NCBI GenBank assembly: GCA_022711655.1
Contig: JAKLEM010000009.1
Span: forward strand, 1-57,462
Reading direction: 5' to 3'
Source of the DNA: Candidatus Auribacterota bacterium
Lineage (GTDB): Bacteria; Auribacterota; Ancaeobacteria; Ancaeobacterales; Ancaeobacteraceae
DNA: 57,462 nucleotides
Below, piece by piece: positions 9,266 through 18,024 of this stretch; position 1 is the first letter of the stretch; each line of letters starts with the position of its first letter. The position numbers and the translations under genes were made by a program. The notes under the pieces were generated by a model. It worked only from the letters and a program-made list of their open reading frames with translations. It was not told the DNA's origin and did no database searches.

Positions 9266-10492
9266 ATGATCGCTCAGTCCCTTGAATCGCTGACCCATAT
9301 GTCGATCCTGGCGCGCTTCGCGCTCGCCATGGCGATTATCCTGCTGGTCCCGATCGTCTGCCGGAAGATACGGCTTCCTTCGGTCGTCGGGTTCCTTCTG
9401 GCCGGGATCGTCTTCGGGCCGAACGGCCTCCGCGTGGCCCAGGAGCACGCCCCGGTCGCCCATTTCCTGTCCGAGGTCGGCAAGCTGCTCCTGATGTTCT
9501 TTGCGGGGATGGAGATCGACCTGGACCGGTTCAGGCAGACCGGATCGCGCTCGGTGGTGTTCGGCTCGCTGACCTTCGCGATACCGTTCGTCGCCGGCGG
9601 CGCCGTCGCGCTGCTGTCGGGCTACGGCATGCTGTCGTCACTTCTCGTCGGGTCTCTGCTTGCGTCGCATACACTGATCGGCTTTCCGATCGTCATGGCG
9701 AAGAAGCTGGTCGACGACGAGGCGATCGCCGTCACGGCCGGCGCGACGATGTTCACCGACATCGCGGGGCTGCTGGTCCTGGCGGTCTGCATACCGATCC
9801 ATACGGCGGGATTCTCCCTCAACACATTCCTTCTGCAGCTGCTGGGGCTGGCGGTCTATGTGCCGGCGGTTCTCATCGGCCTGACGACGTTCGGCCAGTG
9901 GCTGCTCCGGCGGTGGGGCAGCTCGAAGGCAAGCCAGGTTGCGCTTATGTTCGTCATCATCGCGCTCGCCGGGTTCGGGGCGGAGATCATACGCCTCGAG
10001 GCGATCGTCGGCGCGTTCCTCGCCGGCCTCGCCGTCAACAAGGCGGTTCGCCACAGCCCGGCCAAGGAAGAGATCGAGTTCATGGGCGACACCCTGTTCG
10101 TCCCGATGTTCTTCATCACGATCGGTTTTCTCATCGACGTGCCTGTCTTCTGCAGAACCATCATGTCGCATATCTGGATGGTGGCGGGCATCGTCGGCGG
10201 GCTGATCGCGGCGAAGCTGATCGCCGCGCTGGCGACTCGGCGGATCTTCGGTTATTCCCGCGACGAGGGGTTCGCGATGTGGTCGCTGTCCCTCCCGCAG
10301 GTTGCCGCGACGCTCGCCGCAGCGATCGTCGCCTTCCAGGCGAAGAACGCCGCCGGCGCCGGACTCATCGACGAGCCGATGGTCAACACGGTGATCGTGA
10401 TGATGCTGATCACCTCGGTGCTCGGCCCGGTCCTCACCGAGCGCTACTGCGGCCGGATCGCGGGGCAGAACGGCGACCGCGTCTGCAGTTAG
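9266..10492 (+). CDS. CPA2-type cation:proton antiporter
   Basis: A 408-residue polytopic membrane protein with about 12 hydrophobic helices. Recognisable parts are RKIRLPSVVGFLLAGIVFGPNGL near the N-terminus, GKLLLMFFAGMEIDLDRFRQTG and IIRLEAIVGAFLAGLAVNKAV, all typical of the Na+(K+)/H+ exchanger family CPA2. It ends soon after the last helices, without the cytoplasmic TrkA-N domain that many KefB-like members have, so gating by nucleotide or glutathione is unlikely. The ATG at 9266 has only a weak ribosome site; an internal ATG at 9299 is possible. It lies 41 bases after the GH63 gene. Confidence 0.85.
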   Translation: MIAQSLESLTHMSILARFALAMAIILLVPIVCRKIRLPSVVGFLLAGIVFGPNGLRVAQEHAPVAHFLSEVGKLLLMFFAGMEIDLDRFRQTGSRSVVFGSLTFAIPFVAGGAVALLSGYGMLSSLLVGSLLASHTLIGFPIVMAKKLVDDEAIAVTAGATMFTDIAGLLVLAVCIPIHTAGFSLNTFLLQLLGLAVYVPAVLIGLTTFGQWLLRRWGSSKASQVALMFVIIALAGFGAEIIRLEAIVGAFLAGLAVNKAVRHSPAKEEIEFMGDTLFVPMFFITIGFLIDVPVFCRTIMSHIWMVAGIVGGLIAAKLIAALATRRIFGYSRDEGFAMWSLSLPQVAATLAAAIVAFQAKNAAGAGLIDEPMVNTVIVMMLITSVLGPVLTERYCGRIAGQNGDRVCS

Positions 10493-10494
10493 TA

Positions 10495-10523
10495 TGGACA
10501 CCGGGTAAGATCGAGGCTAAAAT
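10495..10523 (+). promoter_or_regulatory. sigma70-type promoter before the HEAT/caspase-like gene
   Basis: TGGACA (10495-10500), 17-base spacer, TAAAAT (10518-10523). It begins just after the antiporter stop (TAG ends at 10492) and ends about 31 bases before the ATG at 10555, so the large exported protein is probably transcribed alone. Confidence 0.55.
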
Positions 10524-10554
10524 CAGGTTATACCGGCAATATGCACAGGTTGAT

Positions 10555-13500
10555 ATGATGAAGAAAATATTCGGCATTATTACATCGATGCTCCTGCTCA
10601 GCGGCATATATGTGCATGCGCTGCCTCCAGAGAAATGCTCGCTTGCTCCAGAATCGATCTTCCGAAATGACGCAAATGAACAAACGGCAAATGAAAGCGG
10701 GCTGATCGGAAAAAAAACCCGTTTTGAAGGGATAGAGGGCAGGGAAATAATCGCAAAGGATGCAGATGGGACTGTGCGCCGTCTCCCCTATACCGAGATG
10801 GGGGCGATCGATCTTGACTGGGTCCTTCAAAAGTCGCTGACCGATCCGAAATACGGCGGTATAGTGATGACTCTCACGTCAGTGCTTAAGGATATCCCGC
10901 TTGAGGAGTCGCCCCGTTTTGTGCAATTTGCCGGTGAGTGCGGCGATATGTTCGGTTTCGCCTCTGTGAAGGACCAGCTTATCGGGATCCATCAGTCGAT
11001 CGCCGACGATCCTGCGGTGCCCCTGTTTCATGAGGTCGAGGAATATCTCATCGAAAAGGGACTAATAAAACTCGAATTGAACAGCCGGATGGTCTCGGCA
11101 GCCTTCAACAAGTTATTCAAAGTTCTCGGCGTGTATCGGTTTATGCCCTCTGCAGGGATTTTTGGCGGCGAGATCGTGATCATGAAGAGCGGTGCGAGAG
11201 GCGCGGGCTTTAGGGAGATGAGGCGCGTGCCGATCTCGGGAGACGCTTTTTCGATCGTGCGAAAGGGGCCGACCGATCCGCACTATCTCATACGCGCTTT
11301 ATCGCGCGAGATATATGGCGCATCGGATGTTGCGCTGACAGGCAAGATCAAACAGTTTCAGGGAAAAACTGTCGAGTCCTCATCAACAGCCGCCAGTGCA
11401 TCATCGGCAACCGCCGGTGAGGAATTGAGTCCGGAGAAGAGGGCGGAGATTCATAATAACATTGCATACTGGAGAGGAAATAACGTCATTCGCTCGTCGT
11501 CGGTAGAGCCGCTGCACACGATCATTGACCGTATGGCGCCGTATGTGAACCTCGATAAGGATGCTCTTGAGATGGTTAGCGAGATGCTCGGCCATCGCGA
11601 TCGGGGAGTATTTATGCATGCGCTGAAGGCCCTGGAGAAGTGCGAGCGCCAGGAACTGTATGCGTATCTGGCCGCTAACATGGACATCATGGAAGAAGAT
11701 CGAGCGCTCATCATCATCACGACCCTGAAAAACAGGAAAACTCCCCGGCTTGTTGATATCGTAATGCGCGCAGCGAAGAGCAGGAACCTGAAAGTGCGCA
11801 AGGTTGCGGTCATAACGCTTGTAGAATGGAAAGACCCTCGTACGCTTCCTGCGCTGCGCGAGGCGCTTGCCGATACAGATCCTTTTATCCGCGCTTACGC
11901 GATACGAGGTATTATCGCGCTGCGCGACACCTCCGCATATCTTACGGTGCTTCAGATGGCCGGCGATCTTGACGCGCATGTGAAAACGCTCGTGAAGCTG
12001 GCGATGCCGGAGATTCGGGACGCGCAGTACATATCTCCCCTGATAAAGATGCTGAACGACCCGAGGATAAGGATCGCTGATAGTGCGTGCGAACAGTTGG
12101 CGCGTTTTGCCGCGGAAGGCGTTGAGACCGATACGATCATTCCGCAGATAAAGGATCGGACACTCAACAAGTATGATCCCAGGCAGTCGCTGCGGTTCGG
12201 GGACAATCGGGTGACGGCCCGGCTTATCATAAATCTGATCTACCGGCAGAACGAGATCGATGCGAAGACACTCGATCCCCTGACCATCATGAAGATCTAC
12301 GCGAATAAGGCATTCGGTCAGCAGACGGAAACGATGAGTTACGCCAATCAATATTCGATCGCGAGGGGTATCGAACTCGCGTTGAAAAGGTTCTCGCTGC
12401 CGGCCGCCAACGAGAACATCGAGACACTGTTGCCGTATCTCTTGCGGGTGTGGAAAGAACATGCGGGAAGGGTCATCCTGGATAAAGACTCGACATTGAT
12501 CGTCGGCTGTAACGAAGGGGCAGCGGAAGATGCGCCTAATGCGTTGATGTTTGTGACAAAATTCAATCTCAGGCAAGACAACATATTGTTCTATACGGGA
12601 AGCAGAGATAAACAGCGCCTTCTCAAGGCGATCGGAGAATTGCATAAGAACGGGACGCTCTGGCTGCTGGGACATGGGGGAAAAACGCACTTCTGGCTTG
12701 AAGGCGGTGAAGAGAATAACACAGTGATCCCCGATCTGCATCCCAGGGAAGGTGTCAGCTATGTCGAGCTGGCTGATGCCCTGGTCCGGCGCGCAAAACA
12801 GTCGGATGGGAGCCTGTCGGATATCACTATTCTTATTGATTCGTGCCTCTCGGCAGATCTTGCGGCGCGGGTCTATAATCTGCTGCAAAAAGAAGCGGTC
12901 GTAAAAGGCCTTCCTGTCATGGTGACGCTGGTCAATCGCGGCGCTATCGGAACGCATAACTACATCGAAGGGGGGCTCATGGTGAGCAGCGCCCGCGCAT
13001 CCTTGAGCACGAACAGGGCTCTTATCATGGAGGATGTTCACAAGATCGAGGACGCCCATGCCGGCGATCAGGATCTGGCTTTCTTCTATCCCGTTGCTCA
13101 GGAGGTATTCAAGCAACTTAAGAGCGATCTGGGAGTGCGCGAAGACGCTTTGCTTTCGAGCGGCGGCTCAGCGAGCTTGGTCTACGGCGACAGTTCACTA
13201 GATTCCAGGTTGGCGGTCCTTGACGTGTTCGAGCCGCTTTATAAGACAGGCGGTACGCCGTCTGGCGAGCCGGTGATGTATACCGAAGCTGACGGGGCTC
13301 GCAAACAGCTGGTATTCCCCGCAGACGAACCGGCCGCTTCCGTCGCGATGAAGATCGAGCGTGCTCTGAAAGAAAGAGATGGAGATGCGCCGAAACACTT
13401 AGAGAAAACGATCGGTGTTTTACAGCGGTATTTCAGGGCAATACGTGCAGATTGGCCCGACACGATAGAGATCCGGGATAATGTTGCTCATTACGCGGCG

Positions 13501-13824
13501 CTTGACGGCCGGAGGGTTGTGCTTGACAGGTCGTTGCTTTCAATGGATGTTCCCGCTGTTGATCTTCTTCCGTTCTTATCTTTCATAATCAGCCATGAAT
13601 GCACGCATGCGTATGCAAAGGACGAAGCAGAGGCGCGCAGGCTGGATAGCATACGATTAGCAGCATATAGCAAACGACATCGGACCGGGGTCTATACTAT
13701 GTTGCTTCGATTGAAGGCAGATTCCGCATATCTTGCCGATCTTGCGTTGCCGATGCCGCCCGCGATGAAGCAAGATGCAGAAAGCGATGTCATGACATCG
13801 AAGATGCTTGAATCACGGGCGTAA
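10555..13824 (+). CDS. exported multidomain protein: HEAT-like repeats, caspase-like dyad, HExxH motif
   Basis: A 1089-residue protein. The frame is open far upstream, but that part overlaps the antiporter gene in another frame; ATG 10555 (or 10558) gives a clean signal peptide (KKIFGIITSMLLLSGIYVHA), so the protein is exported. Residues 25-275 form an unknown domain beginning CSLAPESIF. A Ser/Ala linker (about 277-288) follows. Residues 310-560 look like HEAT/ARM repeats (LVDIVMRAAKSRNLKVRKVAVITL, ALREALADTDPFIRAYAIRGI). At 703-709 WLLGHGG (His707) and at 760-764 LIDSC (Cys764) match the His and Cys boxes of clan CD caspase/CHAT-like peptidases. At 1014-1018 HECTH fits HExxH of zinc peptidases, with Glu-rich DEAEARRLD after it. 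Its bases are visibly less GC-rich than the flanking genes, which suggests transfer. Protease activity is inferred. Confidence 0.75.
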   Translation: MMKKIFGIITSMLLLSGIYVHALPPEKCSLAPESIFRNDANEQTANESGLIGKKTRFEGIEGREIIAKDADGTVRRLPYTEMGAIDLDWVLQKSLTDPKYGGIVMTLTSVLKDIPLEESPRFVQFAGECGDMFGFASVKDQLIGIHQSIADDPAVPLFHEVEEYLIEKGLIKLELNSRMVSAAFNKLFKVLGVYRFMPSAGIFGGEIVIMKSGARGAGFREMRRVPISGDAFSIVRKGPTDPHYLIRALSREIYGASDVALTGKIKQFQGKTVESSSTAASASSATAGEELSPEKRAEIHNNIAYWRGNNVIRSSSVEPLHTIIDRMAPYVNLDKDALEMVSEMLGHRDRGVFMHALKALEKCERQELYAYLAANMDIMEEDRALIIITTLKNRKTPRLVDIVMRAAKSRNLKVRKVAVITLVEWKDPRTLPALREALADTDPFIRAYAIRGIIALRDTSAYLTVLQMAGDLDAHVKTLVKLAMPEIRDAQYISPLIKMLNDPRIRIADSACEQLARFAAEGVETDTIIPQIKDRTLNKYDPRQSLRFGDNRVTARLIINLIYRQNEIDAKTLDPLTIMKIYANKAFGQQTETMSYANQYSIARGIELALKRFSLPAANENIETLLPYLLRVWKEHAGRVILDKDSTLIVGCNEGAAEDAPNALMFVTKFNLRQDNILFYTGSRDKQRLLKAIGELHKNGTLWLLGHGGKTHFWLEGGEENNTVIPDLHPREGVSYVELADALVRRAKQSDGSLSDITILIDSCLSADLAARVYNLLQKEAVVKGLPVMVTLVNRGAIGTHNYIEGGLMVSSARASLSTNRALIMEDVHKIEDAHAGDQDLAFFYPVAQEVFKQLKSDLGVREDALLSSGGSASLVYGDSSLDSRLAVLDVFEPLYKTGGTPSGEPVMYTEADGARKQLVFPADEPAASVAMKIERALKERDGDAPKHLEKTIGVLQRYFRAIRADWPDTIEIRDNVAHYAALDGRRVVLDRSLLSMDVPAVDLLPFLSFIISHECTHAYAKDEAEARRLDSIRLAAYSKRHRTGVYTMLLRLKADSAYLADLALPMPPAMKQDAESDVMTSKMLESRA

Positions 13825-13828
13825 TTCC

Positions 13829-13857
13829 TTGATTGTTTGGACGGTGTGCACTATAGT
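13829..13857 (+). promoter_or_regulatory. promoter for purU
   Basis: TTGATT (13829-13834), 17-base spacer, TATAGT (13852-13857), 66 bases before the purU ATG. The leader contains a short GC hairpin (GGGCGG 13884-13889 with CCGCCC 13898-13903). I saw no match to a riboswitch I know. Confidence 0.5.
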
Positions 13858-13923
13858 GCCGAAAGTGAACAGGGTGCGAAAAAGGGCGGGGAAGGATCCG
13901 CCCCTGCCGGCGGGAGACCTCTC

Positions 13924-14787
13924 ATGAGCGGGAACGTACGGAGCGCCACATTATTGCTGTCCTGCACGGACCAGCGGGGGCTGGTCTCGCGTATCGCCCA
14001 TTTCCTGTTCGAGCGGGGCGGCAACATCCTCGACCTTGACGAGCACGTCGATACTGACGACGGGCTCTTCTTTATCCGGGTCACCTGGGACACGCACCAG
14101 CTGACCATCCCGATCGCGTCGCTCGCGGAGGCCTTCACGCCCCTTGCGAAAGAGTTCGGCGCGCAGTGGACGATCCGTCTCAGCGATGCGCGCCACCGCG
14201 TCGCCCTTTTCGTCTCCAAATACGACCACTGCCTGCAGGAGATCCTCTGGCGCCACAGCATCGGCGAGTTTGACGCCGACATCGCGCTCGTCGTTTCGAA
14301 CCATCCGGACCTCCGCTATCTCGCCGAGCGCCACGGGATGCCGTTCCACGTCTTTCCGATCACGGCGCAGAACAAGGCCGAGCAGGAGGGCAAAGAGCTC
14401 GCATTGCTGAAAGAGCAGCGCATCGACACGGTGGTCCTGGCGAGATATATGCAGGTGCTTTCGAAAGGATTCATCGACGCTTACCCGAACCGGATCATCA
14501 ATATCCACCATTCGTTCCTGCCGGCGTTCTCCGGGAGCAACCCGTACAAGCAGGCGTGCGAGCGCGGCGTGAAAATGATCGGCGCGACCAGCCACTACGT
14601 GACGGAAGTGCTCGACGACGGGCCTATCATCGAGCAGGATATCGCCAGGATATCCCACCGGGACAGGTTGAACGACGTGATCCGGAAAGGGCGCGACCTC
14701 GAACGGCTTGTCCTGGCGCGCGCCGTGCGTTTCCACCTCGAGGACCGCGTGCTGGTCAGAGGGCGGAAAACGATCGTTTTCGATTAG
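13924..14787 (+). CDS. purU: formyltetrahydrofolate deformylase
   Basis: A 287-residue enzyme that hydrolyses 10-formyl-tetrahydrofolate to tetrahydrofolate and formate, feeding formate to purine synthesis and balancing one-carbon pools. The N-terminal ACT domain (about 5-90) starts ATLLLSCTDQRGLVSRIAHFLFERGGNI with the wording typical of PurU. The C-terminal formyltransferase domain has INIHHSFLPAFSGSNPYKQA and TSHYVTEVLDDGPIIEQD, which hold the catalytic Asn/His/Asp set. An upstream in-frame TTG at 13837 is rejected because family members begin at MSGNVRSATLLL and the putative promoter lies there. Its stop overlaps the stop of the convergent DUF2079 gene by four bases. Confidence 0.93.
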   Translation: MSGNVRSATLLLSCTDQRGLVSRIAHFLFERGGNILDLDEHVDTDDGLFFIRVTWDTHQLTIPIASLAEAFTPLAKEFGAQWTIRLSDARHRVALFVSKYDHCLQEILWRHSIGEFDADIALVVSNHPDLRYLAERHGMPFHVFPITAQNKAEQEGKELALLKEQRIDTVVLARYMQVLSKGFIDAYPNRIINIHHSFLPAFSGSNPYKQACERGVKMIGATSHYVTEVLDDGPIIEQDIARISHRDRLNDVIRKGRDLERLVLARAVRFHLEDRVLVRGRKTIVFD

Positions 14788-16358
14788 CGGCCGGTGTCCT
14801 CTCCGGCAGATGTCAGCGCTTGACCCGCAGTGAGCTTCCTAAAGAGAAGAAAATCATCCCGCTCGCAGATCAGTTCCCATGCCGCGCTTTTCCGCTTTTC
14901 ACCGACGAAGGCATCGTAATCGTTTTTCGACAGCGGCCATGTGTCTCCGCGCAGATCGAGGAACAGATACTCAGCCCTGCCCAGGTTGTTCGTGAACTGG
15001 ACCCGCTCCGGGTGGGGAGGCGCATACGCGAGGAGGTTGATCTGCGCCGAGACGGCGGCGCCACAGGGTATCGTCTGCGCGATCTCGACCGCAGTCCGGT
15101 AGCGGGGGTTCTCGCGCCAGTACGACGGGCGGCAGAACTTGAACAGCCTGCTGTCGGCGATATGTCCGCACAAGAGAAGCGCTGCGAGCGCGGTCAAGAC
15201 GATGTCTCGCCGCGACGGCCATTTCGCGGCGATCGATCGCATCCCGAGGATGCTCGCGTAGAAGAGGAACGGCGTGATGAGCAGGCCGTAATACATCGAG
15301 AGGTTGAACAGCGAATCGATGTTCGACGAGAAGAGGATAAAGAAGTTCGGCCCGACGAGAAAGGCGAGACCGCGCAGCGTGGCGAAGGGAAGGAATGCAA
15401 AGCTCAGGAAGAGGGTCAGCATGCTGAGCGTCTTTTGCGGGGTGAAAAAGATCTCGGCCTGGCGCAGCGGGTTGACGAAGTTCATGGCCATTTCGCCGGG
15501 GCTCGAGCCGTAGCCGCCCCAGTAGCCCGCGAACTTATATGCGCCGCCCGCGGACGAGAGGCGGAAGAACGGCATGGCGCAATACAGCACGGCGATCATC
15601 CCCGCGGCGGCCAAAGCGGCCGTTGCCAGGCCGTGGAGGCGGTCTCCCCGGTCTTTCGAGAAGAGGAGGAAGAGCCCGAGCCCGCCGATGGCGACGAAGG
15701 CGTCTTCCTTCACCGATGCGCACAGAACCAGGACCAGGTAGTAGATGGGCCACTTTTTCCTGACGCCGGCGAGGAACGCGCAGAAAAAGAAGAGCGGATA
15801 GAAGATCTCGTGGTGGAAATCGTACAGCAGCCCTTTGGTGACGGTCCGCGAAAAGAGGTAGGCGAGGCAGACCAGGACGGGCGGCCAGCGCCGTCCGGTA
15901 TATGCTTTCACGAGGAAATAGAGCGGTATCAGCGCCAGCGCGCAGACAACGCCGTGCGCGGCGAGGAGCGCGAGCGGCGTCCGGAAACAGGCGTAGAGCG
16001 GGACGAGTAGAAAGAGGACCGGCGAGAAATGCTCGCTCAGGAACGACAGGGAAGTTTCCCGCATCTGCAGCGGCCTGTCATGAAGGGTGTTCCAGAGAAC
16101 GGTCTCGTAGTCGGCGATCTCGCCTTTCAGGTCCAGCGTGTGGTACTGGTGCGTCTTGATCGCGACGAAAAAGATAAGCGCCGCCGCGACAAGGATCCAG
16201 ATATCGTATCTGCCCCCATTCGGGGACCGCTCCGCGAATCTTCGATCCGTATGCGGGGACTGGTCCGCGAATCTTCGATCCGCCGGCTTGCCCCATGCGG
16301 GGGCTGGTCCGCAAATCTTACGATTTGCCGGCTTGCCGGCAGCCTTTCCTGTCCTCAC
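14784..16358 (-). CDS. DUF2079 polytopic membrane protein
   Basis: A 524-residue protein with about ten hydrophobic helices. The pattern LSEHFSPVLFLLVPLYACF, LLYDFHHEIFYPLFFF and LVLCASVKEDAFVAIGGLGLF is that of DUF2079, a family related to GT-C membrane glycosyltransferases; real activity is unknown. The only usable start in frame is GTG 16358-16356, whose GTGA overlaps the TGA of the ligase gene, a sign of coupled translation. As a result the first 45 residues are encoded by an imperfect repeat array and are Arg/Pro rich (DRRFADQSP, DRRFAERSP), before the first helix IWILVAAALIFFVAI. The family normally starts near that helix. Confidence 0.82.
   Translation of the reverse strand: MRTGKAAGKPANRKICGPAPAWGKPADRRFADQSPHTDRRFAERSPNGGRYDIWILVAAALIFFVAIKTHQYHTLDLKGEIADYETVLWNTLHDRPLQMRETSLSFLSEHFSPVLFLLVPLYACFRTPLALLAAHGVVCALALIPLYFLVKAYTGRRWPPVLVCLAYLFSRTVTKGLLYDFHHEIFYPLFFFCAFLAGVRKKWPIYYLVLVLCASVKEDAFVAIGGLGLFLLFSKDRGDRLHGLATAALAAAGMIAVLYCAMPFFRLSSAGGAYKFAGYWGGYGSSPGEMAMNFVNPLRQAEIFFTPQKTLSMLTLFLSFAFLPFATLRGLAFLVGPNFFILFSSNIDSLFNLSMYYGLLITPFLFYASILGMRSIAAKWPSRRDIVLTALAALLLCGHIADSRLFKFCRPSYWRENPRYRTAVEIAQTIPCGAAVSAQINLLAYAPPHPERVQFTNNLGRAEYLFLDLRGDTWPLSKNDYDAFVGEKRKSAAWELICERDDFLLFRKLTAGQALTSAGEDTGR
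16213..16340. repeat. three imperfect direct repeats at the start of the DUF2079 gene
   Basis: On the plus strand the core GCGAATCTTCGATCCG begins at 16234 and 16267, and a diverged copy GCAAATCTTACGATTTG begins at 16311, each preceded by CGGGG(A/G)C(T/C)G(G/C)TCC. The second and third copies are followed by CCGGCTTGCC. The periods of 33 and 44 bases are not both multiples of three, so the repeat is kept at DNA level, not as a protein repeat. Confidence 0.7.
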
Positions 16359-17887
16359 AGCGCGCCTGCCAGGAAGCGCTCTTTCAGCTCCCGCTTGAGG
16401 ATCTTGCCGGTGGAGTTGCGCGGGAAATCGGTGACGACCTTGACCTTGTGAGGGATCTTGTAGGGAGCCAGCTTGTCTTTGCAGAAGCGGACCAGCTCCG
16501 CTGACGCGGCGGCAGAGCCTTCCTTCAGCGAAACGCACGCGACCGGCGCCTCGCCGCGATGCTGGTCGGCGACGCCGATGACGGCGGCGTCCTTGACCGC
16601 CGGATGCGCGTAGAGGACCTGCTCGATCTCGCGGGGGTAGACGTTCATCCCGTGGCACTTGAGCATCTCTTTTTTGCGGTCGAGGATCGACAGGTAGCCG
16701 TCCTCGTCGACCCTGCCGATATCGCCGGTGAGCAGCCAGCCGTCCCTGAGGACGTTCGCCGTTTCCTCGGGCTTCTCGAAATACCCTTTCATGACGCTGG
16801 GGCCCCCGATGCAGACCTCGCCCGGCTCTCCGCAGGGGACGTCGCCGCCGGACGCGTCGACGATCCTGACCTTCACGCGAGGGAGCGGCGGCCCGACGGT
16901 GCCGACCTTCCGCTTTCCGTAGAGCGGGTTCACGGAGACGACGGGGGAGGCCTCGGTCAGGCCGTACCCTTCCATCAGGACCAGGCCGGTGTTCTTCTGA
17001 AAGCTCCTGAGGACCTCTTCGGAAAGCGGGGCGGAGCCGGAGATGCAGAAGCGCACCCTGAGGAGGAGGCGGAGCCACAGCGGGAACTTTTTTTCCGACA
17101 GCAGATGGAATATCTGCGGTATCGCGACGAAGGCGGTGATGCGCTTGAAGACGAGCGTCTTCATCACGCTGGCGAACGGCTTAACGGATTTCAGGATATA
17201 CAGGGAGCCGCCTCCCGCAAGCGGGGTCAGCATGCAGACGGTCATGGTGAACGAGTGGAAAAGCGGCAAAAAGACGATGAAGCGGTCGCGCGACGTCACC
17301 CGGAGGGTCCAGACGCAGTCGGTCACGTTCGCGACGAGGTTCCGGTGCGAGAGCATCGCGCCTTTGGGGATCCCCGTCGTGCCCGACGTGTAGCCCAGGA
17401 CGGCGGTGTCGCCGGCGTCGACATCCTGCGCGCAGAAGCGGCTATTCCCGACGAGCGACGGCAGTGGCACCGCGCCGCCGGCCTCGCCGTCGACGGCGAT
17501 GACATCCGGCTTCACGGATGTCTTTTTCAGCGCCTCTGTCAGGTGCGGCATCAGGTCTCCTCCGGCGATGACTGCCCTGGGGCGGGCGTCGTCGATAATG
17601 AATGCGATCTCGGACGGGGAGAGGAAGGTGTTGACGGGTATGACGGCGGCGCCTGACTTCAGGATGCCGAAGAAGCAGGGGAGATACTCGAGCGCGTTCG
17701 TCATGAGTATGCAGACGAAATCGCCCCTGCCGATCCCGAATCTGTCCTTGAGGCCGGCGGCAAGCCGTTCGGCCTGCGCCTGGAGCTCGGCGTACGTGAG
17801 CCGCGAAGAATTGAATACCGCCGCGGTCTTTTTGGGAAACTGTTGCGCGCTGACGTCGAGCAGCGAGATCAGGGTCTTCCGTTGCAT
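16355..17887 (-). CDS. AMP-dependent acyl-CoA synthetase/ligase
   Basis: A 510-residue member of the adenylate-forming enzyme superfamily, most like long-chain fatty acid-CoA ligases. It activates a carboxylic acid with ATP to an acyl-adenylate, then transfers it to CoA. Visible motifs are the P-loop YTSGTTGIPKG (166-176), GYGLTEASP (308-315), DGWLLTGDI (382-390), the hinge DRKKEMLK (403-410) and the C-terminal STGKILKREL with the catalytic Lys. No signal peptide. It overlaps the downstream DUF2079 gene by four bases, so the pair is an operon. The ATG at 17887 has no clear ribosome site and lies only about two bases from the predicted transcription start, so the message may be nearly leaderless. 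Confidence 0.92.
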   Translation of the reverse strand: MQRKTLISLLDVSAQQFPKKTAAVFNSSRLTYAELQAQAERLAAGLKDRFGIGRGDFVCILMTNALEYLPCFFGILKSGAAVIPVNTFLSPSEIAFIIDDARPRAVIAGGDLMPHLTEALKKTSVKPDVIAVDGEAGGAVPLPSLVGNSRFCAQDVDAGDTAVLGYTSGTTGIPKGAMLSHRNLVANVTDCVWTLRVTSRDRFIVFLPLFHSFTMTVCMLTPLAGGGSLYILKSVKPFASVMKTLVFKRITAFVAIPQIFHLLSEKKFPLWLRLLLRVRFCISGSAPLSEEVLRSFQKNTGLVLMEGYGLTEASPVVSVNPLYGKRKVGTVGPPLPRVKVRIVDASGGDVPCGEPGEVCIGGPSVMKGYFEKPEETANVLRDGWLLTGDIGRVDEDGYLSILDRKKEMLKCHGMNVYPREIEQVLYAHPAVKDAAVIGVADQHRGEAPVACVSLKEGSAAASAELVRFCKDKLAPYKIPHKVKVVTDFPRNSTGKILKRELKERFLAGAL

Positions 17888-17895
17888 GCATCATT

Positions 17896-17923
17896 AGTAT
17901 CACAAAACTTCCGGCAGTGACAA
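17896..17923 (-). promoter_or_regulatory. possible promoter for the ligase-DUF2079 operon
   Basis: On the minus strand TTGTCA (17923-17918), 16-base spacer, GATACT (17901-17896). Transcription would begin near 17889, almost at the ATG (17887). Confidence 0.35.
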
Positions 17924-17966
17924 TCAAAACATGGGGAGAGCGCCATGCCGGGGGCCGAAGAAACAG

Positions 17967-17995
17967 TTGGCGATGAGAATAGTTCATGCTATCCT
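17967..17995 (+). promoter_or_regulatory. possible promoter for the PAS histidine kinase gene
   Basis: TTGGCG (17967-17972), 17-base spacer, TATCCT (17990-17995), 30 bases before the ATG at 18025, in the divergent gap with the ligase gene. Confidence 0.4.
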
Positions 17996-18024
17996 ATAAA
18001 AACCGATTAAAGGAAGGACAGCGT

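Noticed and set aside
9898-10554. N-terminal extension of the HEAT/caspase-like protein
   Set aside because: It overlaps the antiporter gene in another frame, is Arg/Gly/His-rich, and the signal peptide at 10555 marks the real start.
14556-16010. A 484-residue plus-strand frame across the end of purU and the DUF2079 gene
   Set aside because: Composition (Glu/Arg runs) is that of an antisense shadow; the minus-strand frame has real transmembrane segments.
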